From NCBI GenBank assembly GCA_038045265.1, contig JBBSYL010000036.1, forward strand, positions 1-57,328: DNA of 57,328 bases, given 5' to 3'. This stretch comes from SICV01 sp038045265 (GTDB lineage: Archaea; Nanobdellota; Nanobdellia; Pacearchaeales; GW2011-AR1). Shown piece after piece: positions 15,694 through 25,040 of the stretch; the first letter of the stretch is position 1; each line of letters starts with the position of its first letter. The notes beneath the pieces were generated by a model. It did no database searches. It had not been told where the DNA came from and saw nothing but the letters and a program-made list of their open reading frames with translations. The position numbers and the translations under genes are program-made.

Positions 15694-18018
15694 ATGAAAT
15701 CAATTAATGGCTTCATCACAGATATAGATTACTCTGCAGAAGAAGACGGAACAAAAGTTTATATCTATGGAAAGCTAGAAAATGGAGAAAGCTTTGTCTC
15801 AATCCATTCCTTAACGCCTTATTTTTTCATTAAAGAATCAGATTACAACAAAAACAAAAAATTATTTCAGAAATTCAATATAGAAAAAACAAAATTAACA
15901 AACTTCAAAGGAGAAAAAATCACGAAAGTTTCTCATAAGATCCATACTGAATTAAACAAATTGCATCATGTAATTCATAAAAAAATGGAGACTTATGAAG
16001 CAGATGTAAAACCTTCAAATAGATTCATAATAGATAATAATCTTTCAGGGAGTATAAGCATTTCAGGAGATTATCAATCATCAGAAAGAGTAAATAGAAT
16101 ATATGTTAATCAAACTATAAAACCTTCAAGCCAAAGAATAGATCTTAAAGTGGTTTCAATAGATACAGAATCAGACAAACAAGGAAATTTATACTGTATA
16201 GGCCTTTATTCCAGCAACTACAAAAAATGTTTTATTGTTTCAGATAAAAAACTTAACAATGCGACACCTTGCAAAACAGAAGAAGAATGCTTGGAAAAAT
16301 TTAGAGAAGAGTTAATAAAATTAGACCCAGATGTCTTAACGGGTTGGAATTTCATTGACTTTGATCTTGTCTTTCTTCAAGATCTATTCAAAAAACATAA
16401 AATAAAATTTGATATTGGCAGAAATAACGATAATTTAAGATTAAGAATTGAGGGCAATTTTTTCCGCTCATCATCTGCCTCAATTACAGGAAGACAAGTT
16501 TTAGATGGTTTAAATCTTATTAAAGATCCTTTCATTCAAGAGGCACCATTAATAAGAAATGCCAATTTCGAATCATATACATTAGAAGATGTTTCAAGAG
16601 CTATACTAAACAAAGGCAAACTGCTTGCAGGAAAAGAAAGGCATAAAGAGATAATTGAATTGTATAATAATAATCAACAAAAACTTGTCGATTACAATTT
16701 AATGGACTGTCAATTAGTTTATGAAATACTTGATAAAACCAAAATGATAGACCTCTTAACAGAACGCTCAGAACTTACTGGTCTAACATTTGATAGACTT
16801 GCAGGAAGTATCGCAGCATTCGATTCTCTCTACCTCAGAGAAGCAAGGTCTAGAAATTTAGTCTCTCCAACAACGGTATTCACGAAAACAGAAGAAAGAA
16901 TAATTGGAGGTTATGTTTATTCCTCAAATCCGGGAATATACAATAATGTTCTTGTATTTGACTTTAAGTCGCTATATCCAAGCATAATCAAAACTTTCAA
17001 TATAGATCCGGCGTCGCTTCTAGAAAAGCCTGAGAAAGACAGCATAGAATCGCCGAATAAAGCATATTTTAGAAACTCTCGAGGCATTCTTCCGGAAATA
17101 ATAGATAAATTGCACCAAGCAAGAGAAAAAGCAAAAAGGGAATCAAGAGATTTAGCAAATTATGCAATAAAAATAACAATGAACTCCTTCTTCGGAGTAT
17201 TAGCTAGCCCAAACTGCAGATATTATAATTTTAATATGGCAAATTCAATAACTCACTTCGCACAATTTATAATAAAGCTTACAGCAAAGGAGATAGAAAA
17301 GCTTGGCTACAAAATAATCTATCAAGACACAGATTCTTGCTTTGTTGAAACAAATCTTGAAAAAAACAAAAATCCCAAAATCTCTGTTGAAATACAAAAC
17401 CACATAAACGATTTTTACAAAAATTATATAAAAAAAGAATACGGAAGAGAATCTTTTCTAGAGCTTGAATTTAAGAAGCTATATTTAGCACTAATGATTC
17501 CAAAGGTAAGAGGAAAAGAAGAAGCTGCTAAAAAACGCTATGCAGGGTTAATTGAAAAAGAAGGAAAAGAAGAACTAGACATAGTAGGTCTAGAAGCAAT
17601 AAGGGGTGACTGGACGGAGGCGGCACAAGATTTCCAAAAAGAGCTTCTTCTAAAAACATTTCATCACGAATCTGTTGATAAATTCATAAAAGATTTCATA
17701 AAAAAAATAAAATCTGGCGAATTGGATAGAAAGTTAGTTTATAGAAAGTCAATAAGAAAAAATCTTGAAGAATATACTAAAACTACTCCTCCGCATGTAA
17801 AAGCCGCAAGAAAAATGATTAAACTTGAAGGGAATATTATTGAATATCTAATAACAGATGATGGTCCAGAACCTATTCAAAATCTTAAACATAAAATAGA
17901 TTACGAGCATTACATAAAAAAGCAAATCGAACCAATAGCAAATCAAATACTCATTCTTCTTGGGAAAGATCTTGGAGATAGCATGAAAAGCCAGAAGCAA
18001 GCAAGGCTATTTTTCTAA
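15694..18018 (+). CDS. polB: DNA polymerase, family B
   Basis: Replicative or repair polymerase of 774 residues. The 3'-5' exonuclease motifs are Exo I VSIDTESD near 155, Exo II LTGWNFIDFDL near 220 and Exo III YNLMDCQLVYEI near 335. The polymerase motifs are A FDFKSLYPSII near 430, B KITMNSFFGVL near 492 and C YQDTDSCF near 548, all with their catalytic acids. Motif C has Gln where YGDTDS is usual. The K-K-R-Y segment after motif C matches the thumb-proximal KKRY motif. Family B polymerases of this form are near-universal in archaea. It ends in a convergent 4-bp overlap with the next gene. Confidence 0.97.
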   Translation: MKSINGFITDIDYSAEEDGTKVYIYGKLENGESFVSIHSLTPYFFIKESDYNKNKKLFQKFNIEKTKLTNFKGEKITKVSHKIHTELNKLHHVIHKKMETYEADVKPSNRFIIDNNLSGSISISGDYQSSERVNRIYVNQTIKPSSQRIDLKVVSIDTESDKQGNLYCIGLYSSNYKKCFIVSDKKLNNATPCKTEEECLEKFREELIKLDPDVLTGWNFIDFDLVFLQDLFKKHKIKFDIGRNNDNLRLRIEGNFFRSSSASITGRQVLDGLNLIKDPFIQEAPLIRNANFESYTLEDVSRAILNKGKLLAGKERHKEIIELYNNNQQKLVDYNLMDCQLVYEILDKTKMIDLLTERSELTGLTFDRLAGSIAAFDSLYLREARSRNLVSPTTVFTKTEERIIGGYVYSSNPGIYNNVLVFDFKSLYPSIIKTFNIDPASLLEKPEKDSIESPNKAYFRNSRGILPEIIDKLHQAREKAKRESRDLANYAIKITMNSFFGVLASPNCRYYNFNMANSITHFAQFIIKLTAKEIEKLGYKIIYQDTDSCFVETNLEKNKNPKISVEIQNHINDFYKNYIKKEYGRESFLELEFKKLYLALMIPKVRGKEEAAKKRYAGLIEKEGKEELDIVGLEAIRGDWTEAAQDFQKELLLKTFHHESVDKFIKDFIKKIKSGELDRKLVYRKSIRKNLEEYTKTTPPHVKAARKMIKLEGNIIEYLITDDGPEPIQNLKHKIDYEHYIKKQIEPIANQILILLGKDLGDSMKSQKQARLFF

Positions 18019-18530
18019 TATGCTCTTCTAAAACTGGGATTATAATTTGGATTAAACTGATTCACAAGTCTTGGCGGCTGACTCCTTTGAATATTAGTCG
18101 GAGCATTTACGAGGTTATTTGCAGGTAGACTAACAGGTTTTTGCATCGGCATCTCTTCTACAAATTCTGCAGGCCTTTTTTCTACTTGACCTTCAAGGCG
18201 ATTCTGCATTTGAACATATTCTTCAAGATCAAAGTTTATCTCCCCTCCAAGACTAGCTACAATATTATATATCAAAACGGCAAGAAAAGCACCAATCAAA
18301 CCAATTACCGTAACAGAAATAAATATTATTACTGCAAGGATAAAAGCAAGTGCAAATCCAGACATATTAACCATATCTCCAAGCCAGGTTTCTAATCTAT
18401 TTGAGATAAATACTGCTAAGAAAGCTATAAATCCAATTATCAAACCAGTAAAAGCTCCATAATAGAGTCCAAATAAACTGGCTTTTCCAACATAAATTCT
18501 CTTTAAAATTATTCTTTCAACCTCTCCCAT
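18015..18530 (-). CDS. Membrane protein with Pro/Asn-rich C-terminal tail
   Basis: About 171 residues from the ATG at 18530, chosen because an ATTATAAATA promoter precedes it at normal spacing. Two hydrophobic helices lie near 22-45 and 57-85 (FALAFILAVIIFISVTVIG). The remaining ~80 residues are polar and rich in Pro, Asn and Gln, ending FNPNYNPSFRRAY. No family recognised. It overlaps the 3' end of polB by 4 bp. Confidence 0.62.
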   Translation of the reverse strand: MGEVERIILKRIYVGKASLFGLYYGAFTGLIIGFIAFLAVFISNRLETWLGDMVNMSGFALAFILAVIIFISVTVIGLIGAFLAVLIYNIVASLGGEINFDLEEYVQMQNRLEGQVEKRPAEFVEEMPMQKPVSLPANNLVNAPTNIQRSQPPRLVNQFNPNYNPSFRRAY

Positions 18531-18628
18531 TAAACAAATTATCAAACAATATTTATAATACTTTCCTATTCGTATAATTACCATTAAACGTCCTTTTGAA
18601 CAGAAATTATGTTTAATGTACGGCGCAA

Positions 18629-18645
18629 AGGGCGCTTCGCGCCCT
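18629..18645. repeat. GC-rich perfect hairpin in an AT-rich gap
   Basis: AGGGCGC, loop TTC, GCGCCCT form a perfect 7-bp stem in the otherwise AT-rich gap between divergent promoters. It could be an RNA hairpin, a terminator of an unseen small transcript, or an operator. No U-tract follows on the + strand. Confidence 0.4.
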
Positions 18646-18728
18646 AATATTATTGTGGCTATTTTCTTTTTGAAAAAACCCGCAAAATAAAACAACAAGC
18701 TTAAAACTCCTCCTTTTCATATAAAAAG

Positions 18729-19691
18729 ATGAGATACGAAATGAAACCCTTATTTGAACAAAGAATTAGACAATTATTAAAAGAGGAATCAGACTTTCAA
18801 GCATTTTCAGAAATAGTCCATAAATCTCCTTTAAACTTTATACGCTGTAACACTCTAAAAATCTCCCCAAACGATTTAAAAGAAAGACTTGAGAAAAAAT
18901 GGATAATAAAACAACCATTCGTTGAACATCCAGAAATATTCCTCATAGATCAAAACCTTCTCCCTGGAGAACTGGGAAATTCTATAGAACATGTACTTGG
19001 CTATTATTACGTCCAAGAAATAAGCAGTATGATGTCTGTTCTTGCCTTAACTCCAGAACCAGGAGAATTCATTTTAGATTTATGCGCCGCCCCTGGAAGC
19101 AAATCAAGTCAAATATCTGCAAAGATGGGAAACTCTGGAACGCTAATAGCCAACGATTTAAAATTAGATAGAATAAGAATTCTTGCCGCGACACTTGAAA
19201 GAGCAGGAGTCACAAACTGCGTAATAACAAGAAAAGATGCAGTTGCTCTCTGCTCACATCTAAAAAAAAGCAATTACAAATTTGATCGTATTTTATTAGA
19301 TGCACCTTGTTCAGGAGAAGGAACTCTCCGCTCTTCACCAAAAACATTCATAACTTGGAACGAAAAAGTAGTAGAAAAAATGTCTAGAATTCAGAAAAAA
19401 ATTATAGCGAACGCATTAAAATGTCTAAAAAAGGAAGGAGTATTAGTTTACAGCACCTGCACTCATGCTCCAGAAGAAAATGAATCTGTAGTCCAATTTG
19501 CATTAAACAATTTCCCTGTAAAAATAGAAACCCTCTCTCTGCCCTTAAAATGCAGGCCAGGAATAGATGAATGGAAAGGTGAGCAATTTAATCCTGAAAT
19601 AAAAAAAGCCTGTCGCATCTATCCTCAAGACAATGATTCTGAAGGCTTTTTCGTCTGCAAGATGACTTTACTGGAGGAAATAAAAGAATGA
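18729..19691 (+). CDS. RNA (cytosine-C5)-methyltransferase, NSUN/RsmB-RsmF family
   Basis: Methylates C5 of cytosines in tRNA or rRNA. A 320-residue protein with SAM-binding motif I LDLCAAPGSKSSQISAKMG near 118, DLKLDRIRILAATLERAG near 143, and both family cysteines: DAPCSGEGTLRSSP near 195 and YSTCTHAPEENE near 245. The two-cysteine arrangement is that of the NSUN/RsmB-F group. It overlaps by ATGA (4 bp) a nucleotidyltransferase-like gene, which in turn overlaps a PUA-domain gene by ATGA, making a coupled operon. PUA proteins commonly help this enzyme family bind RNA, so a functional link is plausible. Confidence 0.93.
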   Translation: MRYEMKPLFEQRIRQLLKEESDFQAFSEIVHKSPLNFIRCNTLKISPNDLKERLEKKWIIKQPFVEHPEIFLIDQNLLPGELGNSIEHVLGYYYVQEISSMMSVLALTPEPGEFILDLCAAPGSKSSQISAKMGNSGTLIANDLKLDRIRILAATLERAGVTNCVITRKDAVALCSHLKKSNYKFDRILLDAPCSGEGTLRSSPKTFITWNEKVVEKMSRIQKKIIANALKCLKKEGVLVYSTCTHAPEENESVVQFALNNFPVKIETLSLPLKCRPGIDEWKGEQFNPEIKKACRIYPQDNDSEGFFVCKMTLLEEIKE

Positions 19692-20068
19692 AACCAGAAA
19701 AAACAATATACGCTGACCAAAAAGAAATTCATGATTTAATTATTGATAAATTAAAACCTTATTTAAAAAATGTAAAAGAGGCATATTTAATAGGAAGTCT
19801 ATCAGAAGGAAAATTTGGACAATATATAGAAAAATATGAAGGTTTTTACGGAAGCGATATTGATGTTGTAATTATTCCTATTAAAATTTTAAGTGAATGG
19901 AAATATGAGGGAGAATTTTACAATTGGCATAAAAGATATAATGCAGGCATAATTAAAATTAAAGACATAGAACATCCCATTAATTTTATGATCCCATTTA
20001 ATAATAATCTTGATTTATTTTGGCAAAAAGCAAAAGAATTAAAATGGAAGGTAGAAAAACTAAAATGA
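19688..20068 (+). CDS. MNT-like nucleotidyltransferase domain protein
   Basis: A 126-residue protein. EAYLIGSLSEGKFGQYIEKY, then FYGSDIDVVIIP, carries the G-S turn and the D-I-D metal-binding pair of the nucleotidyltransferase fold, with an unusually long insertion between them. It is coupled by ATGA overlaps to the RNA methylase upstream and the PUA-domain gene downstream. Being in an RNA-modification operon, a role on RNA ends is conceivable, but a minimal nucleotidyltransferase could also belong to a toxin-antitoxin unit. Function unproven. Confidence 0.75.
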   Translation: MKPEKTIYADQKEIHDLIIDKLKPYLKNVKEAYLIGSLSEGKFGQYIEKYEGFYGSDIDVVIIPIKILSEWKYEGEFYNWHKRYNAGIIKIKDIEHPINFMIPFNNNLDLFWQKAKELKWKVEKLK

Positions 20069-20526
20069 ACATCCATTTCATAAAATCTGGAGAGAAGAGA
20101 GAAATAATTGCTCAATTAAACAAACAATTCGGCATTGAAGACCTACCTTATCTTCTTATAGAGTCTGGAAAAGAAAAAATTAGGGCATTTTCAGGCACAA
20201 TGTCAAAGGAAGAAATTCTTGAATTGAACAAAATGGCAAACATTGAAGCTGTGGGCATTTATCTAATAAAAAAAGAACATGATTTACGTTTAAGTTTTGA
20301 CGCAACTCAAATCCTCAAAGACCAAATTAAAAAAAAGGTTGTAGAAATAAGTAAAGAACAGTACGAACTCTGGATTCGGGGATATGATCTCCCAATAGCA
20401 ACAGAAAACGGGGCAGTAGTTATCAAATTCCAAGATTCATTTATAGGTTGTGGGCGATCAAACGGTGAGAGAATAATAAATCATGTTCCAAAGGAAAGAA
20501 GACTGAAAATACCTATAAGAGATTAA
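20065..20526 (+). CDS. PUA-domain RNA-binding protein
   Basis: About 153 residues from the ATG at 20065, which overlaps the preceding stop (ATGA). The N-terminal half has IKSGEKREIIAQLNKQFGIE and YLLIESGKEKIRAFSG, resembling the pre-PUA domain seen in Nip7-like and NSUN-associated proteins. The C-terminal PUA domain contains ENGAVVIKFQDSFIGCGRSN with the Gly-rich RNA-binding turn. Together with the m5C methylase it probably serves tRNA or rRNA modification. Its 3' end overlaps the convergent small gene by 4 bp. Confidence 0.82.
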   Translation: MNIHFIKSGEKREIIAQLNKQFGIEDLPYLLIESGKEKIRAFSGTMSKEEILELNKMANIEAVGIYLIKKEHDLRLSFDATQILKDQIKKKVVEISKEQYELWIRGYDLPIATENGAVVIKFQDSFIGCGRSNGERIINHVPKERRLKIPIRD

Positions 20527-20774
20527 TTTCTCAAATTCTCTCCAAAAAACTTAGACAATTCCACATTTTTAATTATTTTCATCAATAAACCCGATTCCCT
20601 TTCAGAAAGCTGTCCCCTTCTTAGGGCCTTGAACGCCATGCTACATTCATAATTATCTCTGTCTTGTAATCCTTTCACTTTCATAACTAAATAACGCCCC
20701 TCGCGAAGCTTCCTTTTCATTACAAGAATAGTCCCATCTTCCCATTTGGACAGATACATCATATTAAAAGACAT
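20523..20774 (-). CDS. Small hypothetical protein
   Basis: About 83 residues from the ATG at 20774 (a TTG two codons upstream is less likely). The sequence has a beta-rich start (MSFNMMYLSKWEDGTILVMK) and a helical end. It contains one Cys, no motif and no recognised family. It sits convergent with the PUA gene and divergent from the methionine aminopeptidase gene across two inverted repeats. Confidence 0.5.
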   Translation of the reverse strand: MSFNMMYLSKWEDGTILVMKRKLREGRYLVMKVKGLQDRDNYECSMAFKALRRGQLSERESGLLMKIIKNVELSKFFGENLRN

Positions 20775-20795
20775 AACCAATACAAATACTTTTCT

Positions 20796-20886
20796 ATAGT
20801 CAAAGACATTAAAAATTGAACAAGAAGGTCTTTGACTATTAGCGGAAGACAGAACAAAATAGATTCAAATAATTTTGTCTTCTGCT
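20796..20886. repeat. Two consecutive inverted repeats upstream of map
   Basis: First repeat: ATAGTCAAAGAC at 20796-20807 and its exact complement GTCTTTGACTAT at 20828-20839 (12 bp, 20-nt spacer). Second: AGCGGAAGAC...AAAAT at 20841-20860 against ATTTTGTCTTCTGCT at 20872-20886, with one mismatch and a small bulge. Both lie between a divergent gene pair. They may be operators or a small structured RNA; the sequence does not decide. Confidence 0.5.
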
Positions 20887-20928
20887 ATATTTCACAGCTT
20901 ATTTAAACTCTTAATTGCCATATTTTCC

Positions 20929-21816
20929 ATGAATTCAGAAGAAATAAGCAAACTTGAGAAGGCGGGTAAAATAGCTGTAGAAACAATTGCATACGCAAAA
21001 TCTTTTATAAAACCTGGGATGCTCTTAATAGAAATAGCAGAAAAAATAGAGAAAAAGATAGAAGAGCTTGGAGGGAAACCTGCATTTCCTGTTAATCTGT
21101 CCATAAATGAAGTAGCAGCCCATTCAACTCCTCTGCCAGATTCTAAAGAAACTGCTCACGGCCTGTTAAAAGTCGATCTTGGAGTTCATATAGACGGATA
21201 TGTAGCAGATACAGCATTTTCCCTTGATCTGGACAATTCATCTGAAAACAAGAAGTTAATTTCAGCAACAGAAAATGCATTAAAATCTGCCTGCTCCTTA
21301 GTCAATCAAAAATCAAAAATAAGAGAAATAGGAAGCACAATAGAAAAAGAAATAAAATCTCTCGGCTTCCAACCAATAATGAATCTCTCAGGCCACTCCA
21401 TAGAACCTTATAATTTGCACGCTGGCTTTACAGTCCCAAATTATGACAATTCACAGGAAAAAACTCTTCCTTCTGGAGTTTATGCAATAGAACCATTCGC
21501 AACTAACGGCTCTGGAAAGATAAGGGACGGCAAACCTTCTTCAATATACGCAATAACAAAATCTGGAAACGTCAGAGACTCTTTCTCTAGATCTGTTCTT
21601 CTTTACATCAGAGAAAATTATTCTACTCTGCCTTTCTGCACTCGCTGGATTTACAAGAAATTCGGTTCAAGATGCATAGTTGCATTACAGCAAATAGAAC
21701 AAGTAGGATTAATACATCAATATCCCCAATTAATTGAAATAAATAATGGAAAAGTTGCTCAAGCAGAAAACACTGTCATCCTTTTAAAAGATAGAAAAAT
21801 AATTACAACTGAATAA
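20929..21816 (+). CDS. map: Methionine aminopeptidase, type II
   Basis: Removes the initiator Met from new proteins. About 295 residues from the ATG at 20929; TTATTTAAAC sits about 30 nt upstream. Visible metal-site segments: NEVAAHSTPLPD (His), LLKVDLGVHIDGYVADTAFS (two Asp), NLSGHSIEPYNLHAG (His), YAIEPFATNG (Glu) and the C-terminal AQAENTVILL (Glu). The insertion between the fourth and fifth ligands, with FCTRWIYKK, marks the type II archaeal/eukaryotic form. It overlaps the 3' end of the next convergent gene by 14 bp. Confidence 0.95.
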   Translation: MNSEEISKLEKAGKIAVETIAYAKSFIKPGMLLIEIAEKIEKKIEELGGKPAFPVNLSINEVAAHSTPLPDSKETAHGLLKVDLGVHIDGYVADTAFSLDLDNSSENKKLISATENALKSACSLVNQKSKIREIGSTIEKEIKSLGFQPIMNLSGHSIEPYNLHAGFTVPNYDNSQEKTLPSGVYAIEPFATNGSGKIRDGKPSSIYAITKSGNVRDSFSRSVLLYIRENYSTLPFCTRWIYKKFGSRCIVALQQIEQVGLIHQYPQLIEINNGKVAQAENTVILLKDRKIITTE

Positions 21817-22249
21817 CTTGCTTTGTATGCTCTGCAGAAGTTAAATGCACTGCAAGCATATCCTCTAAATTTCCGCGTATTTTCTTCCCAACTCTCACTT
21901 TTCCGCTTCGCCAAACAACTAAAACATCGTCATAAACTGCATTAATTGGTTCTGTAAATTTTCTAAAAATTCCTCTTCTTTCCTGAACTCTGACAAATTC
22001 TTCTTCATAGAACGATTCTCCATGATTCTTCAACCATTGCTCTACAAGCCCATTATTACCCACAAAATACAAACCATTATCTCCTTTCTTTTTAGAAACA
22101 AGATAAAAAAGATAAGGTAATTTTCTCAATCCAGTCGCATTCTTACCATCGCAAATATGGGTTATGACTATCGGACGACCATCATTAGAAGATAAATGCT
22201 CTACAGAAACATTTTTACTCGAATTTGTCCTCCAAGCACTATATACCAT
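21803..22249 (-). CDS. Hypothetical protein
   Basis: A 148-residue soluble protein, mixed alpha/beta, with GRPIVITHICDGKN and GLYFVGNNGLVEQWLKNHGE segments. No motif I recognise and no signal peptide. It overlaps map by 14 bp tail to tail and lies just downstream (29 nt) of cdc48 on the same strand, so it may be read from the cdc48 transcript. A TATA-like ATATTTAAAC also precedes it, however. Confidence 0.6.
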   Translation of the reverse strand: MVYSAWRTNSSKNVSVEHLSSNDGRPIVITHICDGKNATGLRKLPYLFYLVSKKKGDNGLYFVGNNGLVEQWLKNHGESFYEEEFVRVQERRGIFRKFTEPINAVYDDVLVVWRSGKVRVGKKIRGNLEDMLAVHLTSAEHTKQVIQL

Positions 22250-22278
22250 AAAAATCTCAAAAATAGATATATTTAAAC

Positions 22279-24564
22279 TTATCCTGAATAAAGCGGTCCA
22301 GTAATCATTCCAGTCTTTGCCTGTTTCAAATACAATTCCTCTATCTTCTTATATCTCTTAGCAGTATCAACTGAAACACTCGGCTTAACTCTCATTAGCG
22401 CTTCTTCAAAATCTTTCTTTAGCACTTCCTTAGAATTCATATCTCTTCTCAATGCATTCATACTTGCCTCCCTTACTAATGCTTCTATATCTGCTCCTAC
22501 AAACCCCTCGCTAAGTTTAGTCAATTCTTCTAAATCAACATCTCCCGCTAAAGGCGTATTTTTAGTATGCACTGCAAGAATCTGTCTCCTACTCGCCTCA
22601 TCAGGAACATCAACCAATATTATTCTATCAAATCTTCCAGGACGCAAAAGTGCAGGGTCAATCATATCTGGTCTATTAGTTGCTCCAATTACAGTTACAT
22701 CTTTTAAACCTTCAAGCCCATCAATTTCAGCAAGCAACTGATTCAACACTCTTTCACTCACTCTCGCTCCAGTTTCTAATCCTCTTCTTGAAGCAAGTGC
22801 ATCAATTTCATCAAAAAATATAACACAAGGACTTACCTGTCTTGCTCTTTCAAAAACTTTTCTTACTCCTTCTTCAGATTTTCCAACCCACATGCTCAAC
22901 AAACTAGGTCCTTTAATATGAATAAAGTTTGCCTCTGATTCCTGCGCAACTGCTTTTGCCAATAATGTTTTTCCCGTCCCAGGAGGACCATAAAGCAATA
23001 TTCCTTTAGGTGCCCTTATTCCTAATCTTCTAAACGCTTCAGGATTTTTTATTGGCCATTCAACCGCTTCAATCAATTCGCTCTTTGTCCTCTCCAATCC
23101 TCCTATCTCCTCCCAGCTTACATTAGGCGCTTCAACATAAACTTCTCTCATAGCGCTAGGCCTTACAACTCTCAGCGATTCTTCAAAGTCTTCTTTAGAA
23201 ATTATAATTTTCTCAAGAATCTCCGCAGGATACGCTTGATCATCTTCTAATTTCAATTCAGGCAATACTTTTCTAAGGACATTCATCGCAGCCTCTTTAG
23301 TCAATGCATTTAAATCTGCCCCTACAAAACCATGAGTTTTAGAAGCTATATCCCACAACCTCACATCCTTGTTCAACGGCATATTTCTTGTGTGAATTTT
23401 CAGAATATTATATCTTGCCTTCTTGTCTGGGACAGTTATTTCCAGTTCCCTATCAAATCTTCCAGGTCTTCTCAAAGCAGGATCTATCGAATTAACCCTA
23501 TTAGTCGCACCAATTACTATAATTCTTCCCCTAGTTTTAAGCCCATCCATCATTGTCAATAACTGACTTACTACTCTTCTCTCAACTTCTCCTTGCACCT
23601 CTTCTCTTTTTGGAGCAATCGCGTCAACCTCATCAATAAAAATAATACTTGGAGCATTTTTCTCTGCATCTTCAAATATGTCTCTTATTTTCTTTTCACT
23701 TTCTCCATAAAATTTACTCATTATTTCAGGCCCATTGAGAAGAATAAAATGTGCTTCAGATTCGTTTGCCACTGCTTTTGCCAATAATGTTTTTCCGGCT
23801 CCAGGAGGGCCATGCAAAAGCACTCCTTTAGGAGGCTCAACTCCAAGTCTGTCAAAAACTTCTGGATGCTTCAAAGGCAACTCAACCATCTCCCTTATTT
23901 TCTTAACTTCATCTGTTAATCCTCCAATATCTTCATAATTAACATCAGGTACATTATCCTCGCTTACATCCATCGCCTTTGAATTAACAACTAATTCTGT
24001 GTCTTCTGTAATTATACATGCTTGACTTGGCGTGGTTGAAACAACTATAAATTTAATTTGCTGAAACCCAGCAAAACCCATGCTCTGCCCAATAAGATCA
24101 TTCAAATCTCCCAAGAACATTTCAGGGAATCCATCATTTCCCATTTCTCTCCTTCTTGCATTTCCTCCCGGTGCAATTATGTCTCCTTTACTTACCGGCC
24201 TTCCAAGTAAACTATTCTTGAAAACTTCAGGATCTCCCTGTATCATAACTCCTGGTTGTGCGGGAGCAATAGAAACTTTTTTAGCAGGTCTAGCAGGACA
24301 TTTTGCAATATCGACTAAATCACTTACGCTCGTCCTTGCATTCTTTCTTATTATTCCATCAATTCTTATTATTCTCTCCCCTACATCTGCAGGATATGCT
24401 CTATCAACTAAAGCAATAGTCTCCCTTCCTCCTTTTATCATAATTATATCCCCCCTATTCAACCCTAGAGCTTTCATTATCTGCGGATCTATTCTTGCTA
24501 TTCCTTTTTGAACGTCATCCTGTAACGCTTCAACAACTCTAAGTTTAATTGTCTCCCCTTTCAT
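22279..24564 (-). CDS. cdc48: Cdc48/VCP-type AAA+ ATPase
   Basis: Unfoldase of 761 residues with the full archaeal VAT architecture: N-terminal double-psi-barrel domain (1-190), D1 with Walker A GPPGAGKT near 253 and Walker B IIFIDEVDAI near 310, D2 with GPPGTGKT near 530 and VIFFDEIDAL near 585, and the second-region-of-homology motifs PALRRPGRFD and PALLRPGRFD. It probably feeds proteins to the proteasome. The C-terminal end TGPLYSG is hydrophobic like proteasome-docking tails. Its start overlaps the Zn-ribbon/AbrB gene stop by ATGA, so the two are coupled. Confidence 0.97.
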   Translation of the reverse strand: MKGETIKLRVVEALQDDVQKGIARIDPQIMKALGLNRGDIIMIKGGRETIALVDRAYPADVGERIIRIDGIIRKNARTSVSDLVDIAKCPARPAKKVSIAPAQPGVMIQGDPEVFKNSLLGRPVSKGDIIAPGGNARRREMGNDGFPEMFLGDLNDLIGQSMGFAGFQQIKFIVVSTTPSQACIITEDTELVVNSKAMDVSEDNVPDVNYEDIGGLTDEVKKIREMVELPLKHPEVFDRLGVEPPKGVLLHGPPGAGKTLLAKAVANESEAHFILLNGPEIMSKFYGESEKKIRDIFEDAEKNAPSIIFIDEVDAIAPKREEVQGEVERRVVSQLLTMMDGLKTRGRIIVIGATNRVNSIDPALRRPGRFDRELEITVPDKKARYNILKIHTRNMPLNKDVRLWDIASKTHGFVGADLNALTKEAAMNVLRKVLPELKLEDDQAYPAEILEKIIISKEDFEESLRVVRPSAMREVYVEAPNVSWEEIGGLERTKSELIEAVEWPIKNPEAFRRLGIRAPKGILLYGPPGTGKTLLAKAVAQESEANFIHIKGPSLLSMWVGKSEEGVRKVFERARQVSPCVIFFDEIDALASRRGLETGARVSERVLNQLLAEIDGLEGLKDVTVIGATNRPDMIDPALLRPGRFDRIILVDVPDEASRRQILAVHTKNTPLAGDVDLEELTKLSEGFVGADIEALVREASMNALRRDMNSKEVLKKDFEEALMRVKPSVSVDTAKRYKKIEELYLKQAKTGMITGPLYSG

Positions 24565-24932
24565 CTTAAATCCTCCCCACTATCTCTTCCAAATCTTACC
24601 TTTAAAGTATCAAAATCATCGAAAAACAATCTAACCATGTCATCCATCTCTTTCTCCACATGTTTTTTTTGGCTGTTCATGAATTCAACTATCTCCTTTG
24701 GTATGCTTATTGCATGGCTGTTTCCAACCACTCTAAGTTTAACACAAAATGTCTTGCCTCTAAGGTTTTTAAAATGTTCCAGTTCACTCAAATCAGTCGG
24801 ATGAATTATACTTTCTCCGCACTCTCCGCATTTCACTGCCCTAAGTTCAAAACCATTTTTCTTCACAAAACCCTTTTTCATTTCAACACCACATTTCCTG
24901 CAAACTATTTTATTGTCAAATATATCCATCAT
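24561..24932 (-). CDS. Zinc-ribbon plus AbrB/SpoVT-like DNA-binding protein
   Basis: About 123 residues. N-terminal zinc ribbon with CRKCG and CGECG near residues 10-40, then FCVKLRVVGNSHAISIPKEI, a swapped-hairpin AbrB-type DNA-binding motif, and an acidic helical tail. It lies directly upstream of cdc48 with an ATGA overlap, so it may regulate its own operon. An ATG at 24929 is equally possible. A GTG start further upstream would lie too close to the TATA element (TTTAAATA). Confidence 0.78.
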   Translation of the reverse strand: MMDIFDNKIVCRKCGVEMKKGFVKKNGFELRAVKCGECGESIIHPTDLSELEHFKNLRGKTFCVKLRVVGNSHAISIPKEIVEFMNSQKKHVEKEMDDMVRLFFDDFDTLKVRFGRDSGEDLR

Positions 24933-25040
24933 TTTCTGTATATACAACTGCGTATACACAAGTATTTAAACCTTTCTTCAATTTGAAGCAATATCCTACA
25001 TATACATAAACTTTAAAAGTTTCTTATTACTGATTAATTA

